The notes beneath the pieces were generated by a model that was given only the letters and a program-made list of their open reading frames with translations, was not told where the DNA came from and did no database searches. 64,000 nt of DNA, taken from Shewanella sp. AS1. Lineage in GTDB: Bacteria; Pseudomonadota; Gammaproteobacteria; Enterobacterales; Shewanellaceae. Positions within the stretch are counted from its first letter, which is position 1. Each line of letters starts with the position of its first letter. A program made the position numbers and the translations under genes. This document shows, in pieces, positions 53,913 to 61,610 of this stretch. Where the stretch lies: assembly GCF_021412565.1 (NCBI RefSeq), contig NZ_JAKCLJ010000006.1:171767-235766 (forward strand), written 5' to 3'.

Positions 53913-54209
53913 ATGAGATTTACTATCGCACTGATGGTGTGCTGTTTATTGGCAGCATGTGGCAAGCCAGTTAAGCCTGAGTTTGATCGCGAGCAGGTGA
54001 TACTGCAGCGTCATTTTATGTCTTCGGCTGAGCTTGCATCAGCAGCGCAGGCAAGGGGACTGATTGGCAAAGAACGAGGCTTTGCTGTGTGGTCGCCGAG
54101 TGACAACCAGTGCGATGTTTATCTGCAGCAACCCAAAGCGGTTGACGATGACATCACTATGACGCTGGGACATGAGGTTTTACACTGCCTCATAGGCCAG
54201 TACCACTAA
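53913..54209 (+). CDS. Small lipoprotein with HExxH zinc-peptidase motif
   Basis: 98 residues. The N-terminus has a lipoprotein signal with lipobox LAAC (Cys16), so the mature protein should be membrane-anchored. At the extreme C-terminus HEVLHCLIGQYH (87-98) gives HExxH plus a third histidine (H98). Size is small for a peptidase. No family recognised with confidence; might act in lysis, entry or superinfection exclusion. Confidence 0.7.
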   Translation: MRFTIALMVCCLLAACGKPVKPEFDREQVILQRHFMSSAELASAAQARGLIGKERGFAVWSPSDNQCDVYLQQPKAVDDDITMTLGHEVLHCLIGQYH

Positions 54210-54229
54210 TCACAGAAAAGGATAAAAAC

Positions 54230-54481
54230 ATGGAAGCCACACCTACTCAACACGAGCAGCAATTACAAGCTCAGGCAACAGCCCTCAAGGCTCGAATTTT
54301 CGACTTAAGCGAAGCGCTGCAGGAGAAAGATAAAATCATTAAAGCTGTGGTCGATGCCACTGGATTCAATCCAGAAGAGCATGGCCAAGATGTGAACTCA
54401 CTTGTGCAGTTGATCGGCAAGCAACGTCAGGCATTAGAAGCCACTGAGAAAAAGCCTGCTGCGAAGAGTGGAAAGAAGTAG
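54230..54481 (+). CDS. Small coiled-coil protein, unrecognised
   Basis: 83 residues: an N-terminal coiled coil (QHEQQLQAQATALKARIFDL...), a short folded-looking centre (VVDATGFNPEEHGQDV) and a basic tail AAKSGKK. Ribosome site AAAAGGAT. Last prophage gene. Confidence 0.62.
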   Translation: MEATPTQHEQQLQAQATALKARIFDLSEALQEKDKIIKAVVDATGFNPEEHGQDVNSLVQLIGKQRQALEATEKKPAAKSGKK

Positions 54482-54490
54482 ATTAAATCA

Positions 54491-54514
54491 GCCGTTAAAA
54501 AGGAGTTTAACGGC
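54491..54514 (+). terminator. Hairpin at the end of the late operon
   Basis: Perfect 9-bp stem GCCGTTAAA / TTTAACGGC with a 6-base loop, 9 bases after the last phage stop. Only a short weak T-run follows (GGTTTAAATT), so termination efficiency is uncertain. Confidence 0.55.
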
Positions 54515-54550
54515 GGTTTAAATTAGAGGGCCTCAAACTACCCGACCTGA

Positions 54551-54567
54551 GTTTTCAAAACCTAACG
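54551..54567 (-). repeat. Right-end transposase site R3
   Basis: Inverted copy, reading inward CGTTAGGTTTTGAAAAC. 26 bases separate its start from that of R2. Confidence 0.85.
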
Positions 54568-54576
54568 AACTCGCAA

Positions 54577-54593
54577 ATATTCAAAACTAAGCG
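54577..54593 (-). repeat. Right-end transposase site R2
   Basis: Inverted copy, reading inward CGCTTAGTTTTGAATAT. Its start lies 22 bases from that of R1, the R1-R2 spacing of phage Mu. Confidence 0.87.
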
Positions 54594-54598
54594 ATTTC

Positions 54599-54615
54599 AT
54601 ATTCAAAACCAAGCG
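54599..54615 (-). repeat. Right-end transposase site R1
   Basis: Inverted copy, reading inward CGCTTGGTTTTGAATAT. Ten bases (GCGCGCTACA) separate it from the prophage terminus at 54625, the same distance as L1 from the left terminus. Confidence 0.88.
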
Positions 54616-54625
54616 GCGCGCTACA

Positions 54626-54856
54626 CCAAACGGCGGTTTTTTCTACATTTATGCAACATGCCGTCCGACCTTAGTCTAATCATTATTACGTTTACGTAAA
54701 AGTAATTTAATTTTATAAGTATATGTTTTTAATTATGTAAATGCTTTGTGATTTCCAATGTTGACGTGGGCGTTAGACTAAGGTCTCGATTGTTGTTATT
54801 TCGTTACTTGCTAGATTACTTGATGACTTAACAATAATCAGCATAGGGGAGTCGCT
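54626..54856. other. Host intergenic region upstream of the symporter genes
   Basis: Host DNA from the right terminus to the DUF4212 gene. It contains a perfect 13-bp inverted repeat, GACCTTAGTCTAA (54667-54679) / TTAGACTAAGGTC (54773-54785), and a local palindrome-like TTACGTTTACGTAA (54687-54700). No dsbA remnant is present in any frame. Confidence 0.7.
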
Positions 54857-55123
54857 ATGGCTTTTGAAAATAACGAAAAGGCAGAAGGTTACTGGCGTGA
54901 AAATTTACGCTTGGTATTAGGACTGCTGGCAATTTGGGCTGCGGTGTCGTATGGCTGTGGCATTTTATTAGTTGATGTGTTGAACGAGATCCACCTGATG
55001 GGCTTCAAACTGGGATTCTGGTTTGCACAGCAGGGATCGATTTATGTATTCGTTGCACTGATTTTTATCTACGTGAAGAAAGCTAACGCGTTAGATGAAA
55101 AATACAATGTTCATGAAGATTAA
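54857..55123 (+). CDS. DUF4212 symporter small subunit
   Basis: 88 residues, two membrane helices (about 18-42 and 52-75: LVLGLLAIWAAVSYGCGILLVDVLNEI, QGSIYVFVALIFIYV). The family is always paired with a sodium:solute symporter of the VC_2705 type and is thought to be its small subunit. AGGGGAG ribosome site. The symporter follows at 12 bases. Confidence 0.88.
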   Translation: MAFENNEKAEGYWRENLRLVLGLLAIWAAVSYGCGILLVDVLNEIHLMGFKLGFWFAQQGSIYVFVALIFIYVKKANALDEKYNVHED

Positions 55124-55135
55124 GGAGTGACGAGT

Positions 55136-56854
55136 ATGGATGTTCAAACACTAACTTATCTTATAGTGGGCTTTACCTTTGCCCTCTATATCGGCATCGC
55201 TATCTGGTCTCGTGCTGGCTCGACTAAAGAGTTTTACGTTGCAGGCGGCGGTGTGCATCCGGTTGTAAATGGTATGGCGACGGCGGCGGACTGGATGTCG
55301 GCGGCTTCATTTATCTCTTTGGCGGGTATCGTCTCCTTCGTGGGTTATGATGGTTCGGTTTACCTGATGGGCTGGACGGGCGGTTTCGTACTGTTGGCGC
55401 TCTGTATGGCGCCTTACCTGCGTAAGTTTGGTAAGTACACAGTGCCAGACTTTATCGGTGACCGTTATTACTCACAGGCGGCGCGTACCGTTGCCGTTGT
55501 GTGCGCTATCTTCATCAGCTTCACCTATATTGCGGGTCAGATGCGTGGTGTGGGTGTGGTGTTCTCGCGCTTCCTTGAGGTCGATATCAACACGGGCGTA
55601 TACATAGGCATGGCTGTGGTGTTCTTCTATGCGGTATTAGGCGGCATGAAGGGGATCACCTACACTCAGGTTGCTCAATATTGTGTGCTTATCTTTGCTT
55701 TCATGGTGCCAGCTATCTTCATCTCAATCATGATGACAGGTCATATCCTGCCTCAGATTGGTTTTGGCGCTGAGCTAATTGATGCCGCGGGGAATGGGAC
55801 AGGCACTTATCTGCTCGATAAACTCGATGGTTTATCGGCGCAGCTTGGATTCTCCCAATATACCGAAGGCTCCAAAGGCATGATCGATGTCTTCTGTATC
55901 ACTGCGGCGCTGATGTTTGGTACTGCGGGTCTGCCTCACGTGATTGTGCGTTTCTTCACTGTGCCTAAGGTGAAAGATGCGCGTGTCTCAGCCGGCTGGA
56001 CCTTGGTATTTATCGCTATCATGTACACCACTATTCCTGCTTTGGCCGCTTTCTCTCGCGTAAATATGATTGAAACCATCAATGGTCCTGAATCGACAGG
56101 TGTCGCTTATGAGACTGCGCCAGATTGGATTAAAAACTGGGAAAAAACCGGTTTGATCCAATGGGATGACAAGAACAGTGATGGCAACATCTATTATGCC
56201 AAAGGTGATACCAATGAGATGAAGATCGACCGCGATATCATGGTGTTGGCAACGCCTGAAATTGCTAGCCTGCCAGCTTGGGTCATTGCGTTGGTTGCGG
56301 CAGGTGGTTTGGCGGCAGCACTGTCTACTTCCGCTGGTTTGCTCCTGGTTATCTCGACTTCGGTATCCCATGACTTGCTTAAGAAGAATTTGATGCCGGA
56401 TATCTCGGATAAACAGGAATTGATGTATGCACGTATCGCCGCTGCGGCCGGTATTGTGATGGCGGGTTACTTTGGTATCAACCCTCCAGGCTTTGTGGCC
56501 GCAGTGGTGGCGATCGCATTCGGTTTGGCGGCTTCATCTCTGTTCCCGGCGATCATCATGGGTATCTTCTCAAGAACCATGAATAAAGAGGGTGCGATTG
56601 CGGGTATGGTGACTGGTCTGCTGTTCTCGGCCTCTTACATCATCTACTTTAAATTTATTAATCCTGGTGATAACAATGCATCGAACTGGTTGTTTGGTAT
56701 CTCGCCAGAGGGCATAGGTATGGTAGGTATGTTAGTGAACTTTGGTGTTGCATTTGTGGTCAGCAAAGTCACGGCAGCAGTGCCACAAAATGTGGTGGAC
56801 ATGGTTGAGTCAATCCGTTTCCCTAAAGGCTCGGGTCAGGCCCATGAACACTAA
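55136..56854 (+). CDS. Sodium:solute symporter (ActP/VC_2705-like, probably acetate)
   Basis: 572-residue inner-membrane cation symporter with about 13 helices. Seen: YLIVGFTFALYIGIAIWSRAGSTKEFYVAGGGVHPVVNGMATAADWMSAASFI, of which AGGGVHPVVNGMATAADWMS is the sodium-site region of the SSF family, and GTAGLPHVIVRFF, close to acetate permease ActP. A periplasmic insert around 320-375 carries acidic residues. AAGGAG lies eight bases before the ATG. It probably carries acetate or a similar short acid, inferred from family and the DUF4212 partner. Confidence 0.88.
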   Translation: MDVQTLTYLIVGFTFALYIGIAIWSRAGSTKEFYVAGGGVHPVVNGMATAADWMSAASFISLAGIVSFVGYDGSVYLMGWTGGFVLLALCMAPYLRKFGKYTVPDFIGDRYYSQAARTVAVVCAIFISFTYIAGQMRGVGVVFSRFLEVDINTGVYIGMAVVFFYAVLGGMKGITYTQVAQYCVLIFAFMVPAIFISIMMTGHILPQIGFGAELIDAAGNGTGTYLLDKLDGLSAQLGFSQYTEGSKGMIDVFCITAALMFGTAGLPHVIVRFFTVPKVKDARVSAGWTLVFIAIMYTTIPALAAFSRVNMIETINGPESTGVAYETAPDWIKNWEKTGLIQWDDKNSDGNIYYAKGDTNEMKIDRDIMVLATPEIASLPAWVIALVAAGGLAAALSTSAGLLLVISTSVSHDLLKKNLMPDISDKQELMYARIAAAAGIVMAGYFGINPPGFVAAVVAIAFGLAASSLFPAIIMGIFSRTMNKEGAIAGMVTGLLFSASYIIYFKFINPGDNNASNWLFGISPEGIGMVGMLVNFGVAFVVSKVTAAVPQNVVDMVESIRFPKGSGQAHEH

Positions 56855-56872
56855 GCTTTGAGTTAGGCAATG

Positions 56873-56897
56873 AAAGGAGCGCATCGCGCTCCTTTTT
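56873..56897 (+). terminator. Intrinsic terminator after the symporter gene
   Basis: Stem AAGGAGCGC / GCGCTCCTT with a three-base ATC loop, followed by a T-rich run. Confidence 0.85.
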
Positions 56898-57021
56898 CTT
56901 TTGTTTGGCTTGTGTTTCTATAGGTATTGCATCTGATGACTTATCTGGCCTTTAGTCGTATATCAAGTCTTTGTTCGCTAAAGTTATAGTATCAATATCA
57001 CAGTTGACTCTGAGACATAAC

Positions 57022-58869
57022 ATGGATGCCAGCGAGCTACTTCCCATCAGCCAGTTTTTACATCAGCTTGTGCCTTTTAATAGTTTGTCTGATGCAACAC
57101 TTGAGCGTTGTTGCCGTGCATTGACCGTAGGCTATTACAGTAAAGCGGCTAAATATGTCCCGTTAGATGAATCCCATCCTCAGCTCTACATAGTCCGTAG
57201 CGGTGTGTTTGAGGTGCGCGATCAAGATGAAGAGTTGATCGACAGACTCAGTGATGGCGATTTTTTTGGTTTCCCCTCTCTGCTTTCCGGCGAGAAGATC
57301 AGTAACCGTATTCTTATCTTAGAAGATGGTTTGGTTTATCACTTAGACCCAGATACCTTTAACGCTTTACGCAGTGAGAGCCGTGAATTTGATCGTTTCT
57401 TTAATCGCGCCTTTGCCAAGCGTCTGCGCCACCAAGGCCGTTTCAAGGCGATAGATTTAGGCTCTACCAATAGGGTAAGCAGTCTGATGTCTAAGCAGCC
57501 GTTGACTCTCGATTGCCATGCCACAGTGACTCTAGCTGCCCGCTGCATGCGAGATGCCAGGGTCTCCTCTGTGTTGCTGATGGATAATCATAAAATGGTG
57601 GGGATATTAACCGACAGGGACCTGCGTAATCGGGTGTTGGCTGAGGGGCTTGATGCCAGTCTGCCCGCGCATCAGGCGATGACAAGCCAGCCGGTTTCAT
57701 TGCATTCCTCAGCACTGGTTTTCGAAGCTATGTTGTTGATGAGTGAGCATAATATTCATCATTTGCCCATAGTCGATGATGGTGAGCCCGTGGGAATTAT
57801 CACCAGCACAGACATTTTGCGTAGCCAAAGTTCACAGCCTTTACTCTTGATCGGCGAAATTGAGCGGCAAAACAGTGTCGAAAGCCTGATAAGTGTCAGT
57901 AAACAGATCCCCTTGCTGCTGCAAAACTTAATTGGTGCCGATGCCAGGGCAGAGGAGATAGGGCGGATTCTAACTTCGGTCACAGATGCACTGACTCGGC
58001 GTCTCATAGTGCTTAACGAGCAGATATTAGGCGAGGCGCCTATGCCCTATTGTTGGCTGGCATTTGGCTCTCAGGGGCGGCAGGATCAGGCGGCCTGTTC
58101 CGATCAAGACAATGGTTTGCTACTCGCCCATGAGATGGATGATTATGCCAAGGCTTATTTTCATACCCTAACCAAGGCCGTGTGTGCGGGTCTGGACAGC
58201 TGTGGTTATGTCTATTGCCCAGGCGATATCATGGCGCAAAACCCTAAGTGGCAAATGAGCCTGAAGCAGTGGCAGCAAAAGTTTAAACACTGGGTCGAAA
58301 GACCCGAGCCTAAGGCGCTAATGCACGCCAGTATCTTCTTCGATATGCGTTGTGTTTATGGTGCCAGTTCACTGTTCGACTCGCTGCAGTCAGAAGTGCT
58401 GGCCTCGACAAAAGATAACGACATCTTTCTTGCAGGTATGGCGATTAACTCGTTAAAAGTCTCGCCTCCTTTAGGCTTTTTTAGGAAGTTTGTCTTAGAG
58501 CGCGATGGACAAGAGGTGAAAGGGATAGATCTAAAACATAAAGGCAATGCGCTAATCAATGACATCGCCAGGGTGTATGCTTTGTCTGCGGGGATTAAAG
58601 AGGTCAATACCGCCAAGCGGATCCGGGCATTGATGGAGAAGAATATCATTCATCGAAAAGATGCACTGAATCTTGCCGATGCCCACGAATTTATTGCTCA
58701 CATGCGTCTGTCCAATCAGGGCTATCAATTTACCCATGGCGAGCCCTTGAGCAACTTCTTAAAGCCTCAGCAAGTCTCATCCTTGGTGCGTCATCAGCTG
58801 CGAGATGCGTTTAAGGTTGTGCATGATGCTCAGGCTGGTTTAAAACTCAAATTCACCCGGACCCTTTAA
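57022..58869 (+). CDS. cNMP-binding / CBS / DUF294 nucleotidyltransferase-like protein
   Basis: 615 residues. In order: a cyclic-nucleotide-binding-like domain (about 15-125, DGDFFGFPSLLSGE), two CBS domains (about 150-275, VGILTDRDLRNRVLAEG and VGIITSTDILRS), and DUF294 with a nucleotidyltransferase-like fold (about 300-440, WLAFGSQGRQDQAACSDQDNGL holding the GS..R..D.D motif) plus a C-terminal helical domain. Likely a signalling protein that regulates the neighbouring transporter or an enzyme; the cluster symporter-CBS/DUF294-exonuclease is conserved in related genera. The ATG beginning MDASELLPISQF is preferred to one 51 bases upstream. Confidence 0.85.
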   Translation: MDASELLPISQFLHQLVPFNSLSDATLERCCRALTVGYYSKAAKYVPLDESHPQLYIVRSGVFEVRDQDEELIDRLSDGDFFGFPSLLSGEKISNRILILEDGLVYHLDPDTFNALRSESREFDRFFNRAFAKRLRHQGRFKAIDLGSTNRVSSLMSKQPLTLDCHATVTLAARCMRDARVSSVLLMDNHKMVGILTDRDLRNRVLAEGLDASLPAHQAMTSQPVSLHSSALVFEAMLLMSEHNIHHLPIVDDGEPVGIITSTDILRSQSSQPLLLIGEIERQNSVESLISVSKQIPLLLQNLIGADARAEEIGRILTSVTDALTRRLIVLNEQILGEAPMPYCWLAFGSQGRQDQAACSDQDNGLLLAHEMDDYAKAYFHTLTKAVCAGLDSCGYVYCPGDIMAQNPKWQMSLKQWQQKFKHWVERPEPKALMHASIFFDMRCVYGASSLFDSLQSEVLASTKDNDIFLAGMAINSLKVSPPLGFFRKFVLERDGQEVKGIDLKHKGNALINDIARVYALSAGIKEVNTAKRIRALMEKNIIHRKDALNLADAHEFIAHMRLSNQGYQFTHGEPLSNFLKPQQVSSLVRHQLRDAFKVVHDAQAGLKLKFTRTL

Positions 58870-58870
58870 T

Positions 58871-59551
58871 ATGCTCAAGCTGTCGCTACTGAAAAGCCGT
58901 TTATGTTGGCGAGCCTTCAGAGCCGAGCATAAGCAATTGAAATCCTACCAAAGAGCCTTGCTCTCTGAGCTGGATAAATCCATTTATGAAGCCAGTTTGG
59001 TTGCACTGGACTTAGAGATGACAGGGCTGAACTCCTCTCAAGATCAGATTTTAAGCATTGGACTGATACCCATTGAGCGGGGACAGATCATCTTACAGCG
59101 CGCCGAGCACAGGTTGGTGCAGATCCGTGGCAGTGTGGGAAACAGCGCCGTGATCCACGGGATTTTGGATGCGCATCTGACTCAGGGGGAGACACTCGAT
59201 GCGGTGATCGCCTGGTTGTTACAGGTTACGGAAGGAAAAATCCTAGTTGCCCATCATGCACCGCTTGATCTGAAATTCATCCAGCAGGCTTTGTTGGCGA
59301 CCTTGGGAGAAACGACTAAGTTTATCGGTTTGGATACCTTAGCAATAGAGAAAAAGCGCCTGCTTAGACAGCATGAGATGCTGGAGAAAGGCAGTTTACG
59401 GCTTGGCGCAAGCCGGCAGCGTTACAACCTGCCAGTTTATGCCGCTCACAATGCGATTATCGACGCCTTGGCCTGCGGGGAGTTGTTGTTAGCACAGGTG
59501 GCCGATATGGGCGGGGCTGAGCGGGTTAAGGTCTGCGATCTGCTGGAGTAA
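58871..59551 (+). CDS. DnaQ-like 3'-5' exonuclease
   Basis: 226 residues. Exo I motif ALDLEMTGLN (D-x-E, about 45), Exo II region VAHHAPLDLKFIQQAL (about 130) and Exo III H-x4-D (AAHNAIIDALACGELL, about 195) are all present, as in the epsilon family of DEDDh exonucleases. It begins one base after the DUF294 gene, so is co-expressed. Not the replicative dnaQ by length and context; probably a PolC-like accessory exonuclease of unknown substrate. Confidence 0.85.
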   Translation: MLKLSLLKSRLCWRAFRAEHKQLKSYQRALLSELDKSIYEASLVALDLEMTGLNSSQDQILSIGLIPIERGQIILQRAEHRLVQIRGSVGNSAVIHGILDAHLTQGETLDAVIAWLLQVTEGKILVAHHAPLDLKFIQQALLATLGETTKFIGLDTLAIEKKRLLRQHEMLEKGSLRLGASRQRYNLPVYAAHNAIIDALACGELLLAQVADMGGAERVKVCDLLE

Positions 59552-59791
59552 CGGCCGTGATGATCGATTTGCTTGTTGGGCAGCATTGAGAATCTGGCAG
59601 AATTAAGAATCTGGTAAAAGTCATCTTGCGCTGGGCAAGCCATCTTCCTATTTTTACACTTCATTAGAAAAGCCTGGTTACATTTTATCCCGATAAAAAT
59701 CTCTGTGCTGTCGTGCCTTTAGGTTATGTTAATTAAGGCGCTTAACAGTAATTTGTGGCAAAGCGCGCTGATTGAATAAAAGGGAGTGGCT

Positions 59792-60391
59792 ATGGCATTA
59801 CCTCTGATTTGGCTTGGTGGCGCGGCGTTGGGTGCCATCTTTGTAGCCGATGAGCGCAATAAGCATAAGCAGTTGATGTTAGACAGGCGTCTTGGCCGGG
59901 CACCAACTAAATACCTTGCCGAGCAAGCCGCACCTTTATCTCCGAGTCTGCTCAACAGAGGGGAGGTGAAGGTTAAGCCTGAGCCGGGGGCAGTCGTCTG
60001 CTGTTTTGTTTTCGGTGTAATTGAGCATACAGGTATCTGGATTGGCGATGATACCTTGATTGAGCTGCATGGCAGCGGCCTTGTCAGAGCCGTATCTTCA
60101 AAACGTTTTCTTGCTGGACGCAGTGGTAGCCGTATTTATCAGGCCTGCGATCATCAACATCAGCCGCTGATCGCCCCCGATGCTTTGCACAGAGCCGAGC
60201 AGGCTATTTTTCAGTATCGTGAATATGATCTTTTTGATAATAATTGCCACCGTTTTGTCTGGTCATGTGTCAGTGGTGAGGAGAAAAGCATCACAAGCTT
60301 TAATGCCTTAAATCAGCAGCTAGGGCGTTATTTCGATCAGGCTCTATATTGGGATGAACTGGGGGATGAACTGGCACTGACCTCTGAATAA
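59792..60391 (+). CDS. LRAT/NlpC-like (permuted papain fold) protein
   Basis: 199 residues. A hydrophobic N-terminal helix (PLIWLGGAALGAIFVA) may anchor it. EHTGIWIGDDTLIELHG supplies the first histidine and DNNCHRFVWSC the nucleophilic Cys of the permuted NlpC/P60 (LRAT-like) fold, in the His-before-Cys order of that group. Substrate unknown; lipid acyltransfer and amide hydrolysis are both known in the family. Ribosome site AGGGAG five bases before the ATG. Confidence 0.72.
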   Translation: MALPLIWLGGAALGAIFVADERNKHKQLMLDRRLGRAPTKYLAEQAAPLSPSLLNRGEVKVKPEPGAVVCCFVFGVIEHTGIWIGDDTLIELHGSGLVRAVSSKRFLAGRSGSRIYQACDHQHQPLIAPDALHRAEQAIFQYREYDLFDNNCHRFVWSCVSGEEKSITSFNALNQQLGRYFDQALYWDELGDELALTSE

Positions 60392-60408
60392 AGTGCACTG
60401 GATATAAA

Positions 60409-60437
60409 AAACGTCAGCCTTTATCGGGCTGACGTTT
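60409..60437. terminator. Bidirectional intrinsic terminator
   Basis: Stem ACGTCAGCC (60411-60419) / GGCTGACGT (60427-60435) flanked by A's and T's, between the converging LRAT-like and ketoacyl synthase genes. Confidence 0.85.
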
Positions 60438-60461
60438 CATTTGCTGAATGACTTTATTGAG

Positions 60462-61526
60462 TTAACCGCAGAAATGTTTAACCGCCGGGGCGACTAACTC
60501 TATGCCTGTTTTATCACATGGTGGCAGTTCTGCATCACAGCTATTAATAGGGGTTACACGATCGCCCCATTTGAACAGAACTGCTGCAGAGGTCAGGCCG
60601 GCGCCAAATGCACAGGACAAGATGGTTTGGTTGGGCACAATACGGCCTTGCTCCAGCGCATCGCAAATCGCGATAGGGATAGTAGCCGCAGAAGTATTAC
60701 CGTAATTAGCAATGTTCACCATGGCCTTTTCTTTAGGCAGTTTCATACGGCTGATGAGTGTGTCTATGATGCGCTCGTTTGCTTGATGCGGTATCACGAG
60801 ATCTATCTCATCTTTATCTACATTGCACTTTTCGAGCACTTTAGTGCTGAGTTTGCCCATGCCGGCGATAGCGCGTTTAAAGATCTCCTGACCATTGAAT
60901 TCAATGTAGAAATCTAATGACGCTGAGTTAAACCTGTCCATGGCGGTACCGAAACCGGCTTTGAGTATATCTCGGCCTTCGGGGTCATTATTTAACTCAT
61001 ATCCCAGTACGCCGCCAGGCTGGTCTGTGGCTTCAACTACGACAGCGCCGGCACCATCACCGAAGAGCACTGCGGTTTCACGTCGAGACCAGTCAAGATA
61101 GAAAGAGAGGCGTTCGGCGCCTATCACCAGGACACGTTGACATTGACCACTCTTAATTTGTGAGCTGGCCAGACCCAGTCCATAAAGGAAGCCACTGCAA
61201 GCAGCGTTGATATCGAAGGCTCCGCATTGCGCGCCGATCTCAGCCTGTACCGTTGATGCGATATTGGGAATTAAGGTGTCAGGGCTGGCGGTCGCCAAAA
61301 TGATCAGATCTATGTCGCTGCCTTCGAGTCCGGCGGCGGCCAGTGCCCGCTTTGCAGCAACAGAGGCCAGAGCCGAAGTATCGACGTGGCTGATATGACG
61401 CTGACTGATGCCTGTACGTGGTTTAATCCATTCATCGGAGGTATCGATAAATGTCGCAAGATCATGGTTTGTCAGCGTGGCTGGAGGAACACATTTTCCC
61501 CAACCTGTGATGGTGGCGTACTGCAT
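60462..61526 (-). CDS. 3-oxoacyl-ACP synthase III-like (ketoacyl synthase)
   Basis: 354 residues of the FabH/KAS III fold. Catalytic triad visible: Cys110 (DINAACSGFLYGL), His (VIPHQANERI, about 250) and Asn (NIANYGNTSAATIP, about 280). FabH condenses acetyl-CoA with malonyl-ACP to start fatty-acid synthesis, but this gene is isolated from a fab cluster and has a C-terminal extension of about 25 residues with several Cys (NSCDAELPPCDKTG), so it may be a second, specialised copy. ATG at 61526 chosen; a TTG five codons earlier is possible. Confidence 0.85.
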   Translation of the reverse strand: MQYATITGWGKCVPPATLTNHDLATFIDTSDEWIKPRTGISQRHISHVDTSALASVAAKRALAAAGLEGSDIDLIILATASPDTLIPNIASTVQAEIGAQCGAFDINAACSGFLYGLGLASSQIKSGQCQRVLVIGAERLSFYLDWSRRETAVLFGDGAGAVVVEATDQPGGVLGYELNNDPEGRDILKAGFGTAMDRFNSASLDFYIEFNGQEIFKRAIAGMGKLSTKVLEKCNVDKDEIDLVIPHQANERIIDTLISRMKLPKEKAMVNIANYGNTSAATIPIAICDALEQGRIVPNQTILSCAFGAGLTSAAVLFKWGDRVTPINSCDAELPPCDKTGIELVAPAVKHFCG

Positions 61527-61610
61527 CGTATATTCTCTCAAATCATCTACGGCAGGAAGAGCGTGCTGCCTTAATCAAAATAAACTGTAAATTCTGCAGG
61601 TAAGATCGGT

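Larger units (their letters stand above)
17302..54625 (+). mobile_element. Mu-like transposable prophage, 37.3 kb
   Basis: Both termini read TGTA from the outside, and exactly 10 bases separate each terminus from the first copy of a 17-bp repeat. Three repeats lie at each end in Mu-like spacing. Inside are MuA, MuB, GemA, a Mor/C activator, Mu-type terminase, portal, MuF, gpG, protease and gpT, followed by a siphovirus-type tail. All structural modules look intact, so the phage may be inducible. The 5 bases flanking the left end (TTATG) and right end (CCAAA) differ, so the expected target duplication is absent. Confidence 0.95.

Noticed and set aside
54641..54653. A second TTATG with preceding TACA beyond the right terminus, seeming to supply the missing target duplication
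   Set aside because: It would place the right end at 54647-54648, but then the terminus is 32-33 bases from R1 while L1 is 10 bases from the left terminus; and the rejoined frame (SNYATCRPTLV, then stop) does not restore DsbA. I regard it as chance.
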